Counted from the first letter of the stretch, positions 24,696-35,884 are shown. The stretch: 38,947 nucleotides of DNA from Janthinobacterium sp. CG3 (GCF_000344615.1 NZ_KB467825.1:184118-223064), one strand, 5' to 3'. Program-made: numbers and translations. Notes: generated from the sequence alone by a model not told the origin.

Positions 24696-25802
24696 TTAGT
24701 AGATCACTACCGAGCGGATCGACTCGCCGCTCTTCATCAAATCAAAGCCTTCGTTGATGCGTTCCAGCGGCAAGCTGTGGGTAATCAGGTCGTCGATATT
24801 CAGCTTGCCCTCCATATACCAGTCGACGATCTTCGGCACGTCGGTGCGCCCGCGCGCGCCGCCGAAGGCCGAACCCTTCCACACCCGCCCCGTCACCAGC
24901 TGGAACGGCCGGGTCGAGATTTCCTCGCCGGCCGCCGCGACGCCGATGACGATCGACTGGCCCCAGCCCTTGTGGCAGCACTCCAGCGCCTGGCGCATGG
25001 TGGTGGTGTTGCCGATGCACTCGAAGCTGTAGTCGGCGCCGCCGTCGGTGATCTGGACGATGCTGTCGACGACGTTCTCGACCTCTTTCGGGTTGACGAA
25101 GTGGGTCATGCCGAACTTGCGCGCCATGGCCTGGCGCGCCGGGTTGATGTCGACGCCGATGATCTTGTCGGCGCCGACCATTTTGGCGGCCTGGATCACG
25201 TTCAGGCCGATGCCGCCCAGGCCGAACACGACCACGTTGGCGCCCGCCTCGACTTTGGCGGTAAACAGCACCGCGCCGACGCCGGTGGTGACGCCGCAGC
25301 CGATGTAGCACACCTTGTCGAACGGCGCGTCTTCGCGGATCTTCGCCAGCGCGATTTCCGGCACCACGATGTAGTTGGAGAACGTCGACGTGCCCATGTA
25401 GTGGAAGATCGGCTTGCCGTCGATCGAGAAGCGCGAGGTGGCGTCCGGCATCAGGCCGCGGCCCTGGGTCGAGCGGATCGACTGGCACAGATTGGTTTTC
25501 TGCGACAGGCAGAATTTGCACTGGCGGCATTCCGGCGTGTACAGCGGAATCACGTGGTCGTCTTTTTTCAGGCTTTTCACGCCCGCGCCGACGTCGACGA
25601 CGACGCCGGCGCCCTCGTGGCCGAGGATGGACGGGAAGATGCCCTCCGGATCGGCGCCCGACAGCGTGTAGTAATCGGTATGGCAGATGCCGGTGGCCTT
25701 GATTTCGACCAGCACCTCGCCCTCGCGGGGGCCGCCCAACTCGACTTCTTCAATCGTCAGCGGCTGTCCCGCCTTCCAAGCGATGGCTGCTCTGGTTTTC
25801 AT
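24696..25802 (-). CDS. frmA: S-(hydroxymethyl)glutathione dehydrogenase, class III alcohol dehydrogenase
   Basis: Oxidises S-hydroxymethylglutathione, the spontaneous adduct of formaldehyde and glutathione, to S-formylglutathione with NAD+; also reduces S-nitrosoglutathione. The 368-residue zinc enzyme has the catalytic-zinc ligands in GICHTDYYTLSG and GHEGAGVVVDVG, the structural-zinc quartet CRQCKFCLSQKTNLC, and the Rossmann motif VFGLGGIGLNVI. ATG 25802 has AGGA seven bases upstream. A formylglutathione hydrolase (fghA/frmB) or frmR regulator is not next to it, so formaldehyde disposal must be completed by genes elsewhere. Confidence 0.96.
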   Translation of the reverse strand: MKTRAAIAWKAGQPLTIEEVELGGPREGEVLVEIKATGICHTDYYTLSGADPEGIFPSILGHEGAGVVVDVGAGVKSLKKDDHVIPLYTPECRQCKFCLSQKTNLCQSIRSTQGRGLMPDATSRFSIDGKPIFHYMGTSTFSNYIVVPEIALAKIREDAPFDKVCYIGCGVTTGVGAVLFTAKVEAGANVVVFGLGGIGLNVIQAAKMVGADKIIGVDINPARQAMARKFGMTHFVNPKEVENVVDSIVQITDGGADYSFECIGNTTTMRQALECCHKGWGQSIVIGVAAAGEEISTRPFQLVTGRVWKGSAFGGARGRTDVPKIVDWYMEGKLNIDDLITHSLPLERINEGFDLMKSGESIRSVVIY

Positions 25803-25874
25803 GTTTTTATCCTGTGATATGGGGTTGCCGGACCGACCGGCCTGTCAACGCAGGCGCCGGCCCCGCACATCATA

Positions 25875-26366
25875 TCAAGAGCCGGCCGGCGTGGATACAG
25901 CGCTCGCGTGCGCGGCGTCGCAACCGCGCTCGCCGGCCAGCAATTGCGTCAGCGCGCGCGCCAACTGGCGCATCGACGTCGCCGGCTTGAGCAGCGCGGC
26001 GTCGGCGGCGCCGCGCCAGATACTGTCGCGCGCCGCGTACAACAGCAGCGCCGGCGGCGTGGCCGCGCATTGCAGCACGTCGAGCAGGGCCGCGCCGTCG
26101 CCGTCCGGCAGGTCCGGGTCCAGCACCACCAGGCTGTAGTCGGCCAGGCGGATCGCGGCGGTGGCGGCGGCCAGCGTCGGCGCGTGCGTCACCCGCGCCT
26201 CCGGCATCAGCAGCGCGGCCAGCAGCAGCGCGGCGTCGGCGTCGGCGTCGATGTGCAGCACGCGCGGTTGCGCGGCGGCGGCCGGCGCCACGGCGGACAG
26301 GGGCGCGCGCGCCGCGGTGGCGCAGGTTTCGGTCAACGGCGCGGCTATGGTGGTGGTGGTGGTCAT
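25875..26366 (-). CDS. Stand-alone, degenerate receiver-domain protein
   Basis: A 163-residue protein that is only a CheY-like receiver domain plus an Ala/Thr-rich N-terminal tail. Start ATG 26366 is preceded by GGGGAG seven bases upstream. The phospho-acceptor Asp is present (D83 in VVLDPDLPDGDG), as is the conserved Lys (K127 in ALLKPAT), but the acidic pair of the pocket is reduced to HID(40)A(41), the second Asp being Ala, and the Thr/Ser switch residue is Tyr110. It probably does not signal in the canonical way and might work as a docking or phosphate-sink protein. No kinase is next to it; the ANTAR regulator lies about 310 bases upstream on the same strand. Confidence 0.75.
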   Translation of the reverse strand: MTTTTTIAAPLTETCATAARAPLSAVAPAAAAQPRVLHIDADADAALLLAALLMPEARVTHAPTLAAATAAIRLADYSLVVLDPDLPDGDGAALLDVLQCAATPPALLLYAARDSIWRGAADAALLKPATSMRQLARALTQLLAGERGCDAAHASAVSTPAGS

Positions 26367-26676
26367 GTGCGAACTCCCCTGTCTGCGCGCCAACCCGGGC
26401 GCGGCGACCGTTGTGGCCGGCGACGCGCAAGCTGCTGCATCACAATGCTGGACGGCGGAGCTGGGCCGAGGAATATGGCGCGGCCGCGAGGGGAAGGCGG
26501 CCGGGATAGGGCATGTCGCAATGCGCGCAAGGCGGGTTGGGGCTTAGGCCGCGACACAGTCAGTCTACATCATTTTTTCCGCAAAGCAATTAGAATCGCT
26601 TGCGTCAAGTTCAAACCGGCACCAGGGCGTCAACCCGGGGTCGGACCCCGGCCTTCGCCGTTGCGTGGTTTCCGCG
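26367..26676. other. Intergenic gap with repeat copy D
   Basis: The 310-base gap between the two receiver genes holds the truncated repeat at 26621-26658 and, nearest the degenerate receiver gene, the GGGGAG ribosome site and presumably its promoter. A stretch at 26561-26600 (ATCATTTTTTCCGC) is AT-rich and could contain a minus-strand promoter, but I cannot assign boxes. No further gene is convincing. Confidence 0.4.
26621..26658 (+). repeat. Dispersed palindromic repeat, copy D (hairpin deleted)
   Basis: ACCAGGGCGTCAACCC followed by GGGGTCGGACCCCGG. It aligns with the reverse complement of copy B, except that about 13 bases (the second half of one arm, centre and start of the other) are missing, so GGGGTCGGACC runs directly into CCGG. 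That is what slippage across a palindrome would leave. It sits 18 bases past the ANTAR gene's stop codon. Confidence 0.65.
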
Positions 26677-27309
26677 CTATTTCGATTTGTGGCGGGCGCT
26701 GAACGCGCCGTGCAGGCTGTTCAAGGTTTCCTCGGCGGCCAGCAACTGGTTGGCGATCTCGTTGATTTTGCGCCGGCTCGAACGGGCGTGGTCGCGCAGC
26801 ACCTCGAAGGCGGTGTTGCGGTCGGTTTGGAACTTGCCCATCAACAGGCCGACGGCCAGGCTGGTCTCGCGCCCGGCGGCCAGCGCCGAGTTCAGGTTCA
26901 GCTCGGTGCGCCGCAGCTGGCGGATCTCGTCGGCGCGCGCCAGGCCGGCCTCGAAGGCCGGCATCAGGCGCGCCTCGTCGACCGGTTTGACGACGTAGCC
27001 GACCGCGCCGTAGGCGGCGGCCTGCTTGCCCGAGTCGCTGTCGCCGCTGCCCGAGAGGAACATGAACGGCACCGCGGTGTCGGCGTGCAGGCGCTTGGCC
27101 AGGTCCAGGCCGGACATGCCGGGCATGTGGATGTCGAGCAGGGCCAAGTCCGGCTCGCGCACGGCGATCTGCCGCAACGCCTCCTCGGCCGACGAGGCCA
27201 GCATGGTCTCGTAGCCGGCGTGGCGCAGCACTTCGCCGAGGAACTCCAACAGCAATTGATCGTCATCGACAATTATAATCAGTCGTTTGATGGCGCTAGG
27301 AAGGGTCAT
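26677..27309 (-). CDS. ANTAR-domain response regulator (REC-ANTAR)
   Basis: A 210-residue response regulator with an N-terminal receiver (acidic pair D15/D16 in IIIVDDDQLLL, phospho-acceptor D59 in LLDIHMPGMSG, S86, K108 in VVKPVDEA) and a C-terminal ANTAR domain (residues about 138-195: LMGKFQTDRNTAFEVLRDHA, then KINEIANQLL). ANTAR domains bind RNA with paired hexanucleotide-loop hairpins and act by antitermination. The start has no obvious ribosome site. It follows thiE on the same strand after a 60-base gap; no cognate kinase or NasS-like partner is nearby. Its target RNA was not found in the window. Confidence 0.92.
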   Translation of the reverse strand: MTLPSAIKRLIIIVDDDQLLLEFLGEVLRHAGYETMLASSAEEALRQIAVREPDLALLDIHMPGMSGLDLAKRLHADTAVPFMFLSGSGDSDSGKQAAAYGAVGYVVKPVDEARLMPAFEAGLARADEIRQLRRTELNLNSALAAGRETSLAVGLLMGKFQTDRNTAFEVLRDHARSSRRKINEIANQLLAAEETLNSLHGAFSARHKSK

Positions 27310-27369
27310 GGCAGGGGCTTAGGACAGTGTCGACGAGGTATTATAAGCCGATCCCGCCGGTGCGCACGC

Positions 27370-27993
27370 TTAGCCGCGCCGCGGCGCCGCCAACAACAGA
27401 TTAAATTCGTCCACCGCCGCCGCCACGTCCGCCGCGAGGTAGACGCTGCTGATGGCGGCGACCATGTCGGCGCCGCGCCCGGCCAGCGGCGCCGCGTTGG
27501 CCGGCGTCATGCCGCCGATGACGACGCAGGGCAGCGCGATCTCGGCCTTGGCCCGCAGCACGATGTCGGGCGCCGTCGTCACCGGGTATTGCTTCACCAG
27601 CGAGGGGTAGAAGCCGCCGAAGGCGACGTAACTGGCGCCCTGCGCCGCCGCCGCGCGCGCCAGCGCCATGTCGCCGTAGCAGGAGGCGCCGACGATTTTG
27701 CCCGGCCCGAGCGCGGCGCGCGCCTGCGCCACCGAGGCGTCGGTGCCGCCGACGTGGACGCCGTCGGCGTCCAGGCTCTGGCACAGTTCGACGAAGTCGT
27801 TGATCACCAGGGGACAGGCGTATTTGCGGCACAGCGCCAGCAGGGCCGCGGCCTGCTCCCGGCGCAGCGCCGCGTCGGCGTTCTTGTGGCGGTATTGCAG
27901 CAGCGCGACGCCGGCGGCCAGCGCCTGTTCGGTGACGTCAAGCAGCTTGTCGGTGTCGTCCCAGTTCGGGGTGACCAGATAAAGTCCACGCAT
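27370..27993 (-). CDS. thiE: Thiamine phosphate synthase
   Basis: Joins the pyrimidine (HMP-diphosphate) and thiazole phosphate halves to make thiamine monophosphate. The 207-residue TIM-barrel protein has the expected VALLQYRHKN, PLVINDFVELCQ, DGVHVGGTD, VGASCYGD, YVAFGGFYPSLVK and the phosphate loop IGGMTPANAAPL. ATG 27993 has AAAGGAA eight bases upstream. It is the last gene of the thi operon, 17 bases after thiD. Confidence 0.95.
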   Translation of the reverse strand: MRGLYLVTPNWDDTDKLLDVTEQALAAGVALLQYRHKNADAALRREQAAALLALCRKYACPLVINDFVELCQSLDADGVHVGGTDASVAQARAALGPGKIVGASCYGDMALARAAAAQGASYVAFGGFYPSLVKQYPVTTAPDIVLRAKAEIALPCVVIGGMTPANAAPLAGRGADMVAAISSVYLAADVAAAVDEFNLLLAAPRRG

Positions 27994-28010
27994 GGTGTTT
28001 CCTTTGGTTG

Positions 28011-28799
28011 TCAGCAGAAGCGCCGCGGCATCAACTGCCCCGGCGCGATCGGATAGGCGCTCGCCAGCGTCCGGTGGCAGTAGGTTTGCGCGCCGTCCAG
28101 CGCCTCGGCCATGCCCTGGCCGCGCGCCAGCAGCGCCGCGATGGCGCTGGCCAAGGTGCAGCCGCTGCCGTGGAAGGCGCCCGGCAGGCGCTGGAAATGC
28201 CAGTCGCGCTCGCCGTCGGGGCCGAACCAGCGGTTGCGCACCAGCGCGCCGCCGGCGTGGCCGCCGGTGATCAGCACGTGGCCGCAGCCGCGCGCGCGCA
28301 GCGTCGCCGCCTGCGCCGCCAGGTCGGCGTCGGCGGCGCCGGCCAGGCCGCTCACTCGCGCCGCCTCCGGCAGGTTCGGCACGATCAGCGTCACCAGCGG
28401 CAGCAGCGGCGCCAGCGCCCGCACCGCGTCGTCGCGCGAGAGCGCGTCGCCGTTGCCGCTGGCCAGCACCGGGTCGAGCACCACCGGCAGCCGCGGATCG
28501 CGCTCGCGCAGCAGCGCGATCAACTCGGCGATGGCCTGGCCGTTGGCGGCGCTGCCGGGGATGCCGATTTTGACGGCGCGCACGCGGATCTTGTCGATCA
28601 ACGCCTGGGCCTGGCGCCGCACCACGCCGGGGTCGACCGGCAGCACGCCGAACACGCGGTCGTTGTCTTGCACCGTCAACGCGGTGGCCACCGGCAGCGC
28701 GTGGCCGCCCTGGGCCGCGATGGCCAGGATGTCGGCGGCGATGCCGGCGCCGCCGGACGGGTCGATGCCGGCGAACACCAGCACCGGCGCCGGCGTCAT
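28011..28799 (-). CDS. thiD: Hydroxymethylpyrimidine/phosphomethylpyrimidine kinase
   Basis: Phosphorylates HMP and HMP-phosphate to HMP-diphosphate, the pyrimidine substrate of ThiE. The 262-residue ribokinase-fold protein has [26 protein letters not shown], the anion-hole-region GGHAGG and the catalytic [12 protein letters not shown] near the C-terminus. Start ATG 28799 was chosen because it overlaps the thiG stop as ATGA, which implies coupled translation; the longer frame (to 29171) lies inside thiG and is not real. ThiE follows. Confidence 0.96.
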   Translation of the reverse strand: MTPAPVLVFAGIDPSGGAGIAADILAIAAQGGHALPVATALTVQDNDRVFGVLPVDPGVVRRQAQALIDKIRVRAVKIGIPGSAANGQAIAELIALLRERDPRLPVVLDPVLASGNGDALSRDDAVRALAPLLPLVTLIVPNLPEAARVSGLAGAADADLAAQAATLRARGCGHVLITGGHAGGALVRNRWFGPDGERDWHFQRLPGAFHGSGCTLASAIAALLARGQGMAEALDGAQTYCHRTLASAYPIAPGQLMPRRFC

Positions 28800-29590
28800 G
28801 CCAGGCGTCCCGCCATCGGCGACGACGGCGCGGCGGCGAAGCGCTTGGGCATGCGCCCGGCCAGGAAGGCTTCGCGCCCGGCCTGCACCGCCAGGCGCAT
28901 CGCCCGCGCCATGCGCACCGGGTCGCGCGCGCCGGCGATCGCCGTGTTCATCAGCACGCCGTCGCAGCCGAGCTCCATGGCGATGGCGGCGTCCGACGCG
29001 GTGCCGACGCCGGCGTCGACCAGCACCGGCACCGTGGCCTGCTCGATGATCAAGGACAGGTTCCACGGGTTCAGGATGCCCATGCCGGAGCCGATCAGCG
29101 AGGCCAGCGGCATCACCGCGACGCAGCCGATCTGCTCGAGGATCTTGGCCTGGATCGGGTCGTCGCTGCAATACACCATCACGTCGAAGCCGTCCTTGAC
29201 CAGCGCCTCGGCGGCGACCAGGGTTTCCGGCATGTGCGGGAACAGCGTCTTTTCGTCGCCCAGCACCTCCAGCTTGACCAGCTTGCGCCCGCCCAGCAGC
29301 TCGCGCGCCATTTGCAGCGTGTAGACGGCGTCCTTGGCGTTGTAGCAGCCGGCCGTGTTCGGCAAAATCGTATACTGCGACGGCGGCAGCACGTCCAGCA
29401 GGCTGGGCGCCTTCGGGTCCTGGCCGATGTTGACGCGGCGGATCGCCACCGTGATGATCTCGGCGCCGGCGGCGTCGGTGGCCTCGCGCGTTTGCGCCAG
29501 GTCGCGGTACTTGCCGCTGCCCACCAGCAGGCGCGACGAAAAGGTTTGGCCGGCGATGGTCAGCAGGTCGGTGTTGTCAGTGGTAGTCAT
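28796..29590 (-). CDS. thiG: Thiazole synthase
   Basis: Builds the thiazole phosphate ring from 1-deoxy-D-xylulose 5-phosphate (the product of Dxs encoded in this window), dehydroglycine and the thiocarboxylate of ThiS. The 264-residue TIM barrel has [46 protein letters not shown] and [20 protein letters not shown], as in all ThiG. Start ATG 29590 has AAGGGA eight bases upstream; thiS is 58 bases before it. Neither thiO nor thiH, which supply dehydroglycine, is in this operon. Confidence 0.97.
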   Translation of the reverse strand: MTTTDNTDLLTIAGQTFSSRLLVGSGKYRDLAQTREATDAAGAEIITVAIRRVNIGQDPKAPSLLDVLPPSQYTILPNTAGCYNAKDAVYTLQMARELLGGRKLVKLEVLGDEKTLFPHMPETLVAAEALVKDGFDVMVYCSDDPIQAKILEQIGCVAVMPLASLIGSGMGILNPWNLSLIIEQATVPVLVDAGVGTASDAAIAMELGCDGVLMNTAIAGARDPVRMARAMRLAVQAGREAFLAGRMPKRFAAAPSSPMAGRLA

Positions 29591-29648
29591 AATCGTTTCC
29601 CTTGGGGTGGATAGGCTGCGTTCACGTACGGCCGGTGCGCGCCGGCGT

Positions 29649-29852
29649 TCAACCGCCGCCGATGGCGCGCACGATGTCGACCTGGTCGCGCTCCCGCAGC
29701 ACCTGCTCGCGCCAGCGCTGGCGCGGCACCACGGCGCGGTTGACGGCCAGCGCCAGCGCCTGGCCGCCCAGTTCGAGCGCCTCGATCAGGTCGTGCAGCG
29801 TGTGCTGCGGCGGCACCTCGCGGGCCGCGCCGTTGAGCAAAATCGCGACCAT
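29649..29852 (-). CDS. thiS: Sulfur-carrier protein ThiS
   Basis: A 67-residue ubiquitin-like carrier whose C-terminal glycine is activated and loaded with sulfur for thiazole synthesis. It starts [20 protein letters not shown] and ends in VRAIGGG, so the C-terminal Gly-Gly is present with one Gly more. The start lies four bases after the thiC stop, so translation is probably coupled. The activating ThiF and sulfur donor ThiI/IscS are not in the window. Confidence 0.95.
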   Translation of the reverse strand: MVAILLNGAAREVPPQHTLHDLIEALELGGQALALAVNRAVVPRQRWREQVLRERDQVDIVRAIGGG

Positions 29853-29856
29853 GGCC

Positions 29857-31828
<1,972 letters not shown>

Positions 31829-31861
31829 GTTCGGCGACGCCGGTGGCCGGCGCTTCCTAAA

Positions 31862-31950
31862 GCTTCCCTTCGCTGGCATTATCCAGATCAGGTTCGGAGG
31901 GTATTTCTCACCCGCGCATCGCCATCGACGCGCAGGACCCCTAGCGTTGC
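31862..31950 (-). promoter_or_regulatory. TPP riboswitch (THI element)
   Basis: On the minus strand the region contains the aptamer's conserved pieces in order: TAGGGGT, a variable stem GCGCG..CGCGGG, GGTGAGAAATACC, then GAACCTGATCTGGATAATGCC and AGCGAAGGGAA. These match the thi-box consensus: the CUGAGA-type sensor helix (here GTGAGA) and the GAACCUGAUC..GGAUAAUGCCAGCG..GGGAA segment. It lies 90 bases upstream of thiC, so TPP controls thiC-thiS-thiG-thiD-thiE. A GAAA-tetraloop hairpin (31947-31967) directly precedes it. Confidence 0.95.
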
Positions 31951-31970
31951 CGCCTTTCGGCAGCAAGACA

Positions 31971-31976
31971 ATTATA
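31971..31976 (-). promoter_or_regulatory. Likely -10 box of the thi operon promoter
   Basis: A consensus TATAAT on the minus strand, about 20 bases upstream of the riboswitch, so that transcription would start just before the GAAA-loop hairpin. The -35 position (31994-31999, TGTCGG) is weak. Confidence 0.6.
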
Positions 31977-32198
31977 CGCGTTCCCGGCGCGCGCCGACAT
32001 CATTTGAAACACATGTGCCGCGCGGCGGCGGCATATGGCGCGGGCCGCGGCGTGTGTTGCCGCCGGGCACAAGATTGATGATTTCCTTGAGTAATATGGC
32101 TTGGTGGCGGGTAAGTCTTGTTATAAGCTTCCGGCAACGCCCGGCGTTTTGTCGACGCCGGGTCCGCGCAACGCCGTCGCAATGAGAGTCCCGCACAC

Positions 32199-35100
32199 AT
32201 GAGCCAAGCTGACACACCCAGAACCCTGATCGGCGCGGCCCTGTTGGCGCTGGGCGCCACGGTGCTGCTGGGATGGTTGCTGAAGTATCCGCTGATGGTG
32301 CGCTTCAGCCCCGGCTTCGTGCCGATGGTGTTCAATACCGCCCTGTGTTTTGTCGGCGTCGGCGCGGCCATCGTCCTGCCGGGCGTCACGCGCAAACCCC
32401 TGGCGGCGCTGCAGGACGGCGTCGGCGCGCTGCTGCTCGCGGTGGGCGCGCTGTCGTTCGCGGAAATGCTGTTCGACGTCAGCTTCGGCATCGACCTGCC
32501 CTCGCTGCACCTGTGGATCGGCGACGGCAATGTGCGTCCCGGGCGCATGGCGCCGAACACCGCGCTGTCCTTCATGGCGATCGGCGCCGCGCTGGCGCTG
32601 ATGTCGCGCGTGAGCAACAAGCGGCGGGCCGTGGCGACCCAGGTGCTGACCGTGTGCGTACTGGCCCTGGGCTTGACGGGCCTGGTGGGGTACGCGTTGG
32701 CGCCGGACCTGTTGTACGGCTGGGCCAGCTCGGCGCGGATGGCCATCCACACGGCCGTCGGCATGATGTTGGCGGGCTCGGCCCTCTGGCTGGGCTGGAA
32801 CAAGGCCGACTGGTACCGCTCGCGCAGCCATTTCAAGGAAGATGAAAAAATCGTCTTCATGGGCTGCTCGATCCTGGTGGTGCTGGCCATGACCGCCGGG
32901 CTGATCGGCTTCGTGTCGCAACAGGCGGTGCTGGAAAAGACCCTGCGGCAACGCCTGTCCTCGAATTTCGACAACCGCCTGTTGCTGTTTCGCACCTCGA
33001 TCGCGCAAGCGCTGGAAAGCGCCGCCGCCGCCGCCAGGCGTCCCGGCCTGATCGACGCCACGCGCCGCCTCGGACGCGACCCGGCCAACGCCGACGCCGC
33101 CGCGGACCTGGAGGCGATCGGCAAGAGCTTGTTGGCGTCGGGCTTCCGCGGCGCGCTACTGTACGACCAGGCCGGCGCCGAGCTGTTGCGGACCGGCCGC
33201 TTCGCCGCCTCGTCGCCCTTCGCCGCCGCGCTACCCGGCGGCGGCGCCAATGTGCTGTTGTGGGCCGACGGCTTGTGGTTAAGGACGACGTTGCGCGTCG
33301 TCGACGACGCCGGCGCGCTCGGCACGCTGGTGCTCGAGCGCTCGCTCGACGCGCTGTACGCGCAATTGACCGACGTCGGCGAATTTGGCGCCACCGGCGA
33401 AACCGGCATCTGCGTCGGCGCCGGCAAAAACCTGCTGTGCCTGCCCCAATCGCGCAACCCCGTGCTGTATCGCCCCAGCCGTTTCAGCACGTACGGCCAA
33501 CCGCTGGCGATGTCGCGGGCGCTCGGCGGCGCGGCCGGGGTGGTCAATACGCTGGACTACCGCGGCAAGAACGTGGTGGCGGCCTACGGCCTGCTGGCGC
33601 CCGGCCTGGGGATGGTTCTCAAGCAGGACACGGTCGAGTTGTACGCGGTGATCCGCGACCAGCTCAGGTCGCTGCTGATGTGGCTGACGGCGCTGGTCGC
33701 GCTGGGGGCCGCCTTGCTGCGCTCGCAGTTGAAGCCGCTGGCGCTGCGCCTGCTCAGGTCGGAGGCGGCGGCGGCCGACAAGGAGCAGCAGATCGCCACC
33801 CTGCTGGGCAGCGTGGACGAGGGCATCCTGACGATAGACGAGGACGGCGCGATTCAATCGTTCAACCCGGCCGCCAGCAGGATATTCGGCTACGCCGCCG
33901 CCGACGTGCTCGGTCGCAACATCAAGATGCTGATGCCGTCCGACATGCACGCGCCGCACGACGGCGGCATGCGCCGCTATTTGCAGGGCGGCGCGGCGCG
34001 CGTGGTCGGGCGCCAAAGCGTCGAGTTGCCGGGCTTGCGCGCCGGCGGCGCGGTGTTCCCGCTGGAATTGAGCATCAACGACATGCGCGTCGGCGGCCAG
34101 CGCCAGTTCGTCGGCATCGTGCGCGACATCACGGCGCGCAAGCGCGCCGAGCAGGCGCTGTTCGCCGAGAAGGAGCGGCTGCACGTGACGCTGAACTCGA
34201 TCGGCGACGCCGTCATCACCACCGACACCGCCGGCCTGGTCACCTACCTCAATCCGGTGGCCGAGCGCATGACCGGCTGGCCCGACGAGGAGGCGCTCGG
34301 GCGCCCGCTGCCCGAGGTGTTCAAAATCATCGACGAGCGCACCCAGGAGCCGGCGCACGACCCGGTCCAGGCCGTGCTGCGCAGCGGGCAACTGGCGGGG
34401 CTGGAGGAAAACACCGTGCTGATCCACCGCCACAGCGGCCAGCGCTTCGCCGTCGAGGACTCGGCCGCGCCGATCCGCGGCCGCGAGGGCGAGATGATCG
34501 GCGTGGTGCTGGTGTTCCACGACGTCAGCGCGGCGCGCAAGATGGCCGCCGAGATGACCCACCAGGCCACGCACGACCCGCTGACGGGCCTGATCAACCG
34601 GCGCGAATTCGAACTGCGCGTCGAATTGTCTCTGCAAACGGGCAAGATCCAGCACAAGGAGCACACGCTGCTGTACCTCGACCTGGACCAGTTCAAGATC
34701 GTCAACGACACCTGCGGCCACGTCGCCGGCGACGAGTTGCTGCGGCAGTTGTCGAGCGTGCTGAACGGCAAGCTGCGCCAGACCGACACGCTGGCGCGGC
34801 TGGGCGGCGACGAGTTCGGCGTGCTGCTCGACAGCTGCCCGACGCCGGCCGCCGCGCGCATCGCCGAAATGTTGCGCGCCAGCGTCAACGATTTCCGCTT
34901 CGTCTGGAAGGACAAGAGTTTCGCCGTCGGCGTGACGATCGGCCTGGTCACCTACAGCAACGACAGCATGACCCTCGGCGACGTGCTCGGCATGGCCGAC
35001 TCGGCCTGCTACGTGGCCAAGGAAAAGGGCCGCAACCGGGTCCAGGTCTACCGCCAGGAGGACGCCGAATTCGCCCACCGGCAGGGCCAGATGGGCTGGG

Positions 35101-35840
35101 TGGCGCGCATCCGCGCGGCGCTCGAGGACAACCGCTTCGTGCTGTATTCGCAAGAGATCGCCGCGCTCGACGCGGGCGCCGGCGCGGCGCCGCACCACGA
35201 ACTACTGATCCGCATGCGCGACGAGGACGGCGCCATCGTGCCGCCGATGGCGTTCATACCGGCCGCCGAGCGCTACGGCTTGATGCCCAGCATCGACCGC
35301 TGGGTGGTGCGCACCGCGCTGGCCGGTTGCGCCAGCATCGACGGCGAGCGGGCGGCCGGCACCGTCTACGCCATCAACCTGTCCGGCGCGACGCTGTGCG
35401 ACGACGACTTCCTGCAATTCATCCGCGGCCAGTTCCAGCAATCGGCGGTCGACCCGGCCAGCATCTGCTTCGAGATCACCGAAACGGTGGCGATCGCCAA
35501 CCTGGTCCAGGCGACCGCGCTGATGCGCGAATTGCGCGCCATCGGCTGCCAGTTCGCGCTCGACGACTTCGGCAGCGGCATGTCGTCGTTCGCCTACCTC
35601 AAACATTTGCCGGTGCACTACCTGAAGATCGACGGCAGTTTCGTCAAGGACATGGTGAAGGCGCCGATCGACCGCGCCATGGTCGAATCGATCAACCACA
35701 TCGGCCACGTGATGGGCATCCGCACCATCGCCGAATTCGTCGAAGACGAGGCCACGCTGGAGGCGCTGCGCGAGATCGGCGTCGACTTCGCGCAGGGCTA
35801 CGCGATCCAGCGGCCGCAGCCCTGGTGCGCGCGCCAATGA
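32199..35840 (+). CDS. Membrane sensor with two PAS, GGDEF and EAL domains
   Basis: A 1213-residue c-di-GMP signalling protein. The first ~245 residues are hydrophobic, with about seven helices and twice the motif FNTALCF/PNTALSF seen in MASE-like sensors. A extracytoplasmic-looking region (about 246-495) follows, then a helix LRSLLMWLTALVALGAALL, two PAS domains (about 530-650 and 655-780; VDEGILTIDEDG, IGDAVITTDTAG), a GGDEF domain with intact GGDEF (869-873) and the RxxD inhibition site (RQTD), and a C-terminal EAL domain in which EAL reads ELL (1001-1003). Other EAL catalytic residues are present (YAINLSG, FEITET, LDDFGSG, YLKIDGSF, QGYAIQ). Cyclase activity is therefore likely; phosphodiesterase activity is plausible. 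Start ATG 32199 follows GAGAG. It stands alone, divergent from thi. Confidence 0.9.
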   Translation: MSQADTPRTLIGAALLALGATVLLGWLLKYPLMVRFSPGFVPMVFNTALCFVGVGAAIVLPGVTRKPLAALQDGVGALLLAVGALSFAEMLFDVSFGIDLPSLHLWIGDGNVRPGRMAPNTALSFMAIGAALALMSRVSNKRRAVATQVLTVCVLALGLTGLVGYALAPDLLYGWASSARMAIHTAVGMMLAGSALWLGWNKADWYRSRSHFKEDEKIVFMGCSILVVLAMTAGLIGFVSQQAVLEKTLRQRLSSNFDNRLLLFRTSIAQALESAAAAARRPGLIDATRRLGRDPANADAAADLEAIGKSLLASGFRGALLYDQAGAELLRTGRFAASSPFAAALPGGGANVLLWADGLWLRTTLRVVDDAGALGTLVLERSLDALYAQLTDVGEFGATGETGICVGAGKNLLCLPQSRNPVLYRPSRFSTYGQPLAMSRALGGAAGVVNTLDYRGKNVVAAYGLLAPGLGMVLKQDTVELYAVIRDQLRSLLMWLTALVALGAALLRSQLKPLALRLLRSEAAAADKEQQIATLLGSVDEGILTIDEDGAIQSFNPAASRIFGYAAADVLGRNIKMLMPSDMHAPHDGGMRRYLQGGAARVVGRQSVELPGLRAGGAVFPLELSINDMRVGGQRQFVGIVRDITARKRAEQALFAEKERLHVTLNSIGDAVITTDTAGLVTYLNPVAERMTGWPDEEALGRPLPEVFKIIDERTQEPAHDPVQAVLRSGQLAGLEENTVLIHRHSGQRFAVEDSAAPIRGREGEMIGVVLVFHDVSAARKMAAEMTHQATHDPLTGLINRREFELRVELSLQTGKIQHKEHTLLYLDLDQFKIVNDTCGHVAGDELLRQLSSVLNGKLRQTDTLARLGGDEFGVLLDSCPTPAAARIAEMLRASVNDFRFVWKDKSFAVGVTIGLVTYSNDSMTLGDVLGMADSACYVAKEKGRNRVQVYRQEDAEFAHRQGQMGWVARIRAALEDNRFVLYSQEIAALDAGAGAAPHHELLIRMRDEDGAIVPPMAFIPAAERYGLMPSIDRWVVRTALAGCASIDGERAAGTVYAINLSGATLCDDDFLQFIRGQFQQSAVDPASICFEITETVAIANLVQATALMRELRAIGCQFALDDFGSGMSSFAYLKHLPVHYLKIDGSFVKDMVKAPIDRAMVESINHIGHVMGIRTIAEFVEDEATLEALREIGVDFAQGYAIQRPQPWCARQ

Positions 35841-35884
35841 GCCGGAACGGCGTCATCCGACAACCTTGGCCGCGCGGAAACGGG

